This document shows, piece after piece, positions 60,031 to 64,000 of a DNA stretch of 64,000 bases (its first letter is position 1; the number at the start of each line of letters is the position of its first letter). A program made the position numbers and the translations under genes. The DNA is taken from the NCBI RefSeq assembly GCF_921293095.1, contig NC_060258.1, positions 7,640,607 through 7,704,606 of the forward strand, written 5' to 3'. This DNA is from Ischnura elegans (lineage: Eukaryota; Arthropoda; Insecta; Odonata; Coenagrionidae). The notes beneath the pieces are model-generated. The model was not told the DNA's origin and ran no database searches. It saw nothing but the letters and a program-made list of their open reading frames with translations.

Positions 60031-61533
60031 CACCATCATCCGGCAACTACCGAGGGCGGCAGCGGTATACCTGACCAGCATCCTGAACGGCTGTATCAGG
60101 ATATCATACTTCCCGACATCTTGGAAGAGGGCGAAGATTACCTGCCTGCCGAAGTCACCATTGAAGCACGAACTCGGTCCGGAGGAGTTCCGTCCCATCT
60201 CGCTCCTGGACGGCTTCGGCAAGATCTTCGAGATAATCGTACGGTGGCCTATCTGCGAGTTCATCAGGGAAGCTGGGTTCCTTCCTGACGAGCAGTTTGG
60301 CTTCCGCGAGGAGCACTCAACGGTCCAGCAGCTGGCACGGACAACGGACCTCATCACCGACGCCTTCAACAGGAAACACTCGGTCGCGGGGGCTTTCTTC
60401 GACATCTCGAAAGCCTTCGACCGGGTGTGGCATCAAGGACTCCTGCTGAAGATGAGCCGACTCAACTTCCCGGACTGGATCCTCAGACTCATCCGGGACT
60501 ACCTGAAGGACAGGACCTTCAGCGTTAACTGGCTCGGGGCAGAATCCAGAACCCAGCCCATCAATGCTGGCGTTCCCCAGGGTTCAGTTCTCGGGCCAAT
60601 TCTTTACAACATCTTCACGCATGACATCCCCAGGGACCACGGATGCAACACGATCCTTTCCCTCTACGCAGACGACGCTGCGCTCCTGACAAGATCCATG
60701 AAAGGCTGGGCAGCAGCAGACGGTCTACAGGAAGCCATCTTCGACGTCACCAAATGGTACCGAAGATGGCTGATAAGAGTCAACGCTACCAAGACCAAGG
60801 CCATCATGTTCAACCCGTCTGCCCAAGGAGCGTCGCAGGGAGTTGGCCGTGTCACGGTGAATGGAGTCCACATCCCGTGGGAGTCTGAGGTCACCTACCT
60901 CGGAGTGCTGCTGGACCGGAAGCTGCTTTGGAGACGACAGGCAGAACGTGCCCGTGCAAAAGCACAAGCGGCGTTAAATCGGCTCCGGCCGATTCTACAA
61001 CCGCCAGTGCTCAGCATGGACACCAAATGGAAACTATACAGAAGCTACGTGCTGCCCGTCATCACATACGCAGCTCCTGTATGGTCCGGAGTGCCCAAAT
61101 CGACCCTCCAACGAATCCAAGTGGTGCAAAACAACGCATTACGATGCATCCTGAGCCGAGGCCGATACGACCGAGTGGAGCAGATGCATCGAGACGGAAA
61201 GTTGGAGCCGCTGGACGTCCTACTTCCAAGACTCTCCACGGAGTTCTTCGAGAAAGCCGGAGACTCCACACACCGGGAAATCAGCAGGCTGGCTGAGATA
61301 ACCGTGCGGCCATGGGACCGTCACAAGCGCCCCATCGCAAGCACGGACATTGCAGCCAACCTACCACCAAGGAAGAGGCCGAGGCTGCTTCCTTAAGACG
61401 GCGCACGGCGCACACTGACACCGTGAGACCCGCACCAGAGGAACGACGTGCCTTTGAAGCATGAATGCTGGCAAGGCAAATTAGGCGCCCAGGACAGTTG
61501 GGAAACCTGGGCCACATGGACAGTAGTGTTCGT
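60031..61533 (+). mobile_element. 5'-truncated Jockey-like LINE with 13-bp target duplication
   Basis: TTCCGACTCCTAA occurs at 60018-60030 and 61534-61546 and, when collapsed, restores the Penelope-like reading frame (HLPTPN followed by DRISPHAYEVVYE). The inserted 1503 bp is GC-richer than its surroundings. No poly(A) or simple-repeat tail is seen before the right duplication, unlike most Jockey elements. Confidence 0.9.
60032..61396 (+). CDS. Jockey-like reverse transcriptase, partial ORF2
   Basis: A frame of about 454 codons runs from the insertion point without stop to TAA at 61394-61396. It begins inside ORF2 (TIIRQLPRAAAVYLTSIL), then shows RT motifs in order: EEFRPISLL, EQFGFREEHSTVQQL, FFDISKAFDRVWHQGLL, NAGVPQGSVLGPILYNIF, LYADDAALL (catalytic YADD near 60665-60676), KWYRRWLIRVNATKTK and VTYLGVLLDRKLLW. 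The C-terminal region is typical of the Jockey clade. The endonuclease and ORF1 are absent, so it is a truncated copy with an intact remnant frame. High GC and lack of stops suggest recent insertion. Confidence 0.92.
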   Translation, partial: TIIRQLPRAAAVYLTSILNGCIRISYFPTSWKRAKITCLPKSPLKHELGPEEFRPISLLDGFGKIFEIIVRWPICEFIREAGFLPDEQFGFREEHSTVQQLARTTDLITDAFNRKHSVAGAFFDISKAFDRVWHQGLLLKMSRLNFPDWILRLIRDYLKDRTFSVNWLGAESRTQPINAGVPQGSVLGPILYNIFTHDIPRDHGCNTILSLYADDAALLTRSMKGWAAADGLQEAIFDVTKWYRRWLIRVNATKTKAIMFNPSAQGASQGVGRVTVNGVHIPWESEVTYLGVLLDRKLLWRRQAERARAKAQAALNRLRPILQPPVLSMDTKWKLYRSYVLPVITYAAPVWSGVPKSTLQRIQVVQNNALRCILSRGRYDRVEQMHRDGKLEPLDVLLPRLSTEFFEKAGDSTHREISRLAEITVRPWDRHKRPIASTDIAANLPPRKRPRLLP

Positions 61534-61975
61534 TTCCGACTCCTAATGACCGTATCTCACCTCACGCCTACGAAGTAGTTTATGAAATTGAATGCAGTTG
61601 CGGTATGTCATACATCGGACAGACCGGGAGAGCTGTGAAGTGCCGCATTCAAGAACATAGAAGAGCGGTGAAAAAAAACAATTCCATCTGCCGCCTGTGG
61701 CTGAGCACACTCTCAGTGAACCTGGACACGACATTAACTGGGAAGAAACAAAAGTTATCGCCAGAGAATATCGATATTTTCCTAGGATCATCCGAGAGGC
61801 GATTGAAATATCCAAACATCCTCATAATTTCAATCGAGAGGATAGCTACGCAGTCCACAGCACATGGAAGAAACTCTTCGCCCCATACCCCTACGCTATT
61901 GGCCGCAAGGCGACCAATCAGGACGAACCTACACCACTGGGCTGCCTATATAACGGCGGCCAAAACACGGCATAA
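61534..61975 (+). pseudogene. Penelope-like GIY-YIG endonuclease part
   Basis: YEVVYEIECSCGMSYIGQTG is the GIY-YIG core with its Cys-x-Cys insertion, followed by RAVKCRIQEHRRAV. A frameshift near 61685 moves the frame; the rest is read as AEHTLSEPGHDINWEETKV and ISKHPHNFNREDSY, ending at TAA 61973-61975. The endonuclease is typical of the 3' end of Penelope-like ORFs and nicks the target. Confidence 0.87.
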
Positions 61976-62110
61976 TCACTTCGACCTAAAGACGCCTGCT
62001 GGAATGCAGGAGAAACTGTTGTCACCAACGCAACCACGATGCGGTGAAACCCGGAAAATGCAGCCTACTGTGACAACAAAGTTAGTGAACACAAGGTCCT
62101 AAGACTATAA
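61976..62110 (+). other. Penelope-like 3' untranslated region
   Basis: Follows the endonuclease stop. It ends near AGTTAGTGAACACAAGGTCC; a similar string at about 37170 suggests that this is the conserved element end. The exact boundary is not determined. Confidence 0.5.
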
Positions 62111-62730
62111 CTTCAGAAATTCGTTATTTTTAATGATACAATTTCGTTCAAAAAATTGCTTATGCACAGAGAAAAAATGGATAATTCATTTCAAAGTAAA
62201 AAAAATTCAACAGTATGTAGTATGCAACAAAAAATATCACAGCAAAAATCATTGACAGTGAAACCACTTCGCGATGGAGTACTGCGGTGAGGATATAAAT
62301 GAGTAGGTGGGTCGGGCTGAACCCTCTCGTGCTGGATGTTGGGTGGAGGGGATGGACATTTTCATACGTAGAAGACCAGAACCCTTCCACTCATTTATGA
62401 TCATCCTCACTGCAGGAATTCTTTTAAAAGAGTAAATTATGAAAATAAAATACAATGTTTAGTTGAAAAAAAAACTGGTAATGCAATAAGTTGGCTGTGG
62501 ATTAATGCTATGACTGGGTGAGGGATAGACTCGCTGATGAGCTGGGTCTGAATTCTAATGGAATAAAATACCCATGCATTTCCACCAAAAAAGAGATCCA
62601 TACAGAAATGCTTAAAATGTACTTATGCTTCTCGTAGCACAAAAACGTAATCCAACCAAAGGTGCTGGCAGAAAAGGGTATAGGTGACTGCCCATAACTT
62701 TACAGCTTAATACTAAATAAATTCGTAATA

Positions 62731-62960
62731 TAGAGTATGGCCATCCCACGATTTCTAACTCAGGGGTATATTCCCTTCCCTCACATTGGCAGGAGCAGAT
62801 GTCTAATCGTTTGCATTGAAAATCCACGACAGCTATACCTGACGTTAGGTGTATGACATGAAAATGCCCATCAGTTCCGACCCACGTTCGGCGTGACAGT
62901 GTTGAAAGGGGAAAAATACTGCCCCTGAATTTACATCCTGCAGTGAGGTGAATAAAACTT
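62731..62960 (-). other. Possible exon, unassigned
   Basis: Minus strand: a good polypyrimidine tract and acceptor (CACCTCACTGCAG) is followed by an open frame reading FRGSIFPLSTLSRRTWVGTD and DICSCQCEGREYTPELE. No family recognised and no convincing donor. Could be chance. Confidence 0.25.
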
Positions 62961-63588
62961 ACAGCTAGAATCATTACCTTACTAACCAAAGATAGCATGA
63001 CACCCACTATCAATACTACACTGTTTTATAACACCGAAATCCTACAATTAAGGGATTGAAATCAAGTTTGGTTGTTCTTAGCAATACTGATTTCATTACT
63101 GGTGCATTACTGTCGATTTTATATTATGTCAACAGTATTTTCTACACCAAGGAAGCTTCATGCTTGACTCTCCATTAAACCTAACAAACCACCATAGCCT
63201 ATTCTAGGGAAAGAAGGGCAAACAGGAATGCACACATTTAAAATATTTTCCTTAATTTTCCCACTAATTTAAAATGGACCAAAATCAAGGATAATTTCTC
63301 CATTCACATGACCAGTTTTCATATTCACACTTTCTATTAAGACTGAAATTCACTTTTCTATACTCGATTCTCAAACCAGGCGCTCCATTATGGTGATTTG
63401 TGATTAAATTTTTTCAATAAACTGGTCTCAAAACTTGGTTAGTTAAATATTTAATAATTTCAATACAACAAAAATTTTTGCAAGGCATTAAAAATGATAC
63501 AAATGACCACTAAAAAGTGAGCAAATGTAACTCTTCTCCCCTATCCATTTGGCACTTAAACTAAAGAAAACATTATATGGATGGATGA

Positions 63589-63810
63589 CTAATCAGTCAC
63601 AATAAGGCCACTTTCAGAAGAGATGACTTCCAGTACAACCCACCATTCATGATATGTCATCATGAAATCTAGCAAGTCGTCACATTTGAAATCGGCCTGA
63701 ATTTTAAGGCCCATTGATGGTGTCGATGGCATGGTTCCAGTCCAGAATGAAATGGGTGCTGTGGAGACCATGGTGTAATTAGACTCTTCTGAAGGCATCC
63801 ATAGAGACAT
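63589..63810 (-). other. Possible terminal exon, unassigned
   Basis: Minus-strand open frame ending at a stop, with KIQADFKCDDLLDFMMTYHE and VLEVISSESGLIVTD. Composition is protein-like but I recognise no domain. Confidence 0.2.
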
Positions 63811-64000
63811 ATATAGTTATTTGAAAGCATGCTGGCACACTGGGGATGGTGGCCAGTAAAAAGATGTCCCATCAGAATGAAGCCCATGACTTATCTATGC
63901 ACCGCTATTTGTAGCCCTTAAGACAACTAACCCACTGCTTCTATTGTGGACTCTGTCGATTTCGCAACCGTGTCTCTTGTAACAGTAAAAGTTAGCTAAA

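Larger units (their letters stand above)
56440..62110 (+). mobile_element. Penelope-like retroelement, interrupted by two nested insertions
   Basis: Three collinear pieces (56440-56870, 59483-60030, 61534-62110) give, when read in order, RT palm, RT C-terminal region, linker and GIY-YIG endonuclease, the domain order of Penelope-like elements. Breaks coincide with a TTAA-flanked piggyBac and a 13-bp-duplication LINE. The 5' end is truncated (no N-terminal RT region), and there is a stop plus frameshifts, so it is inactive. Confidence 0.88.
62111..64000. other. Right edge, no firm gene
   Basis: AT-rich with two minus-strand open stretches noted separately (62731-62960 and 63589-63810). Nothing else recognised. 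Confidence 0.5.

Noticed and set aside
59875-60405. 176-codon minus-strand frame
   Set aside because: Crosses the Penelope-like/LINE junction antisense to both, so it cannot be a real gene.
61045-61517. Minus-strand frames opposite the Jockey-like RT
   Set aside because: Antisense shadows of a GC-rich coding region.

Overview
The window looks like insect nuclear DNA. It is AT-rich and intron-bearing. It carries a ZAD (zinc-finger-associated domain) C2H2 gene, a class typical of insects, among many non-LTR, Penelope-like, pogo, hAT and piggyBac remnants. I cannot name the species. All coordinates come from reading the sequence by eye; no alignment or search was run.

Layout. (1) 1-17830 is a satellite and transposon block. 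A 191-bp satellite runs forward (1-5842, 6896-7286) and then, beyond a 5.3-kb insert, in inverted orientation (12605-17830). The insert holds a CR1/L2-like LINE split by a 2916-bp pogo-like transposon with a TA duplication, and that transposon itself carries a 187-bp hAT-type MITE with 8-bp duplications. A second LINE fragment sits inside the forward array. (2) 18093-40396 (+) is one nine-exon gene for a ZAD C2H2 protein of about 959 residues: a two-exon ZAD, acidic linker exons including a duplicated exon pair, then one large terminal exon with 12 fingers. Its introns hold piggyBac, pogo, hAT and SINE-like insertions. (3) 40397-52289 is mostly non-coding: fossil fingers, a decayed LINE, a 440-bp tandem repeat of four copies, a CCATGG-rich repeat, a tRNA-Asp-like gene and hairpin repeats. 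(4) 52290-54844 (-) is the terminal exon of a paralogous zinc-finger gene on the opposite strand, tail to tail with the first. Its array is cut by a Cys-to-stop change and followed by about 770 bp of decaying fingers. (5) 56440-62110 is a Penelope-like element (RT plus GIY-YIG) interrupted by a 2612-bp piggyBac element (TTAA, 16-bp terminal repeats, nested MITE) and a 1503-bp Jockey-like LINE with a 13-bp target duplication. (6) 62111-64000 has no firm gene.

The genes do not form a pathway. The two zinc-finger genes are diverging paralogs, presumably nuclear DNA-binding proteins. Both arrays have lost their 3' ends by nonsense mutation. The remaining coding capacity is from selfish elements, nearly all broken; only the Jockey-like reading frame is long and uninterrupted.
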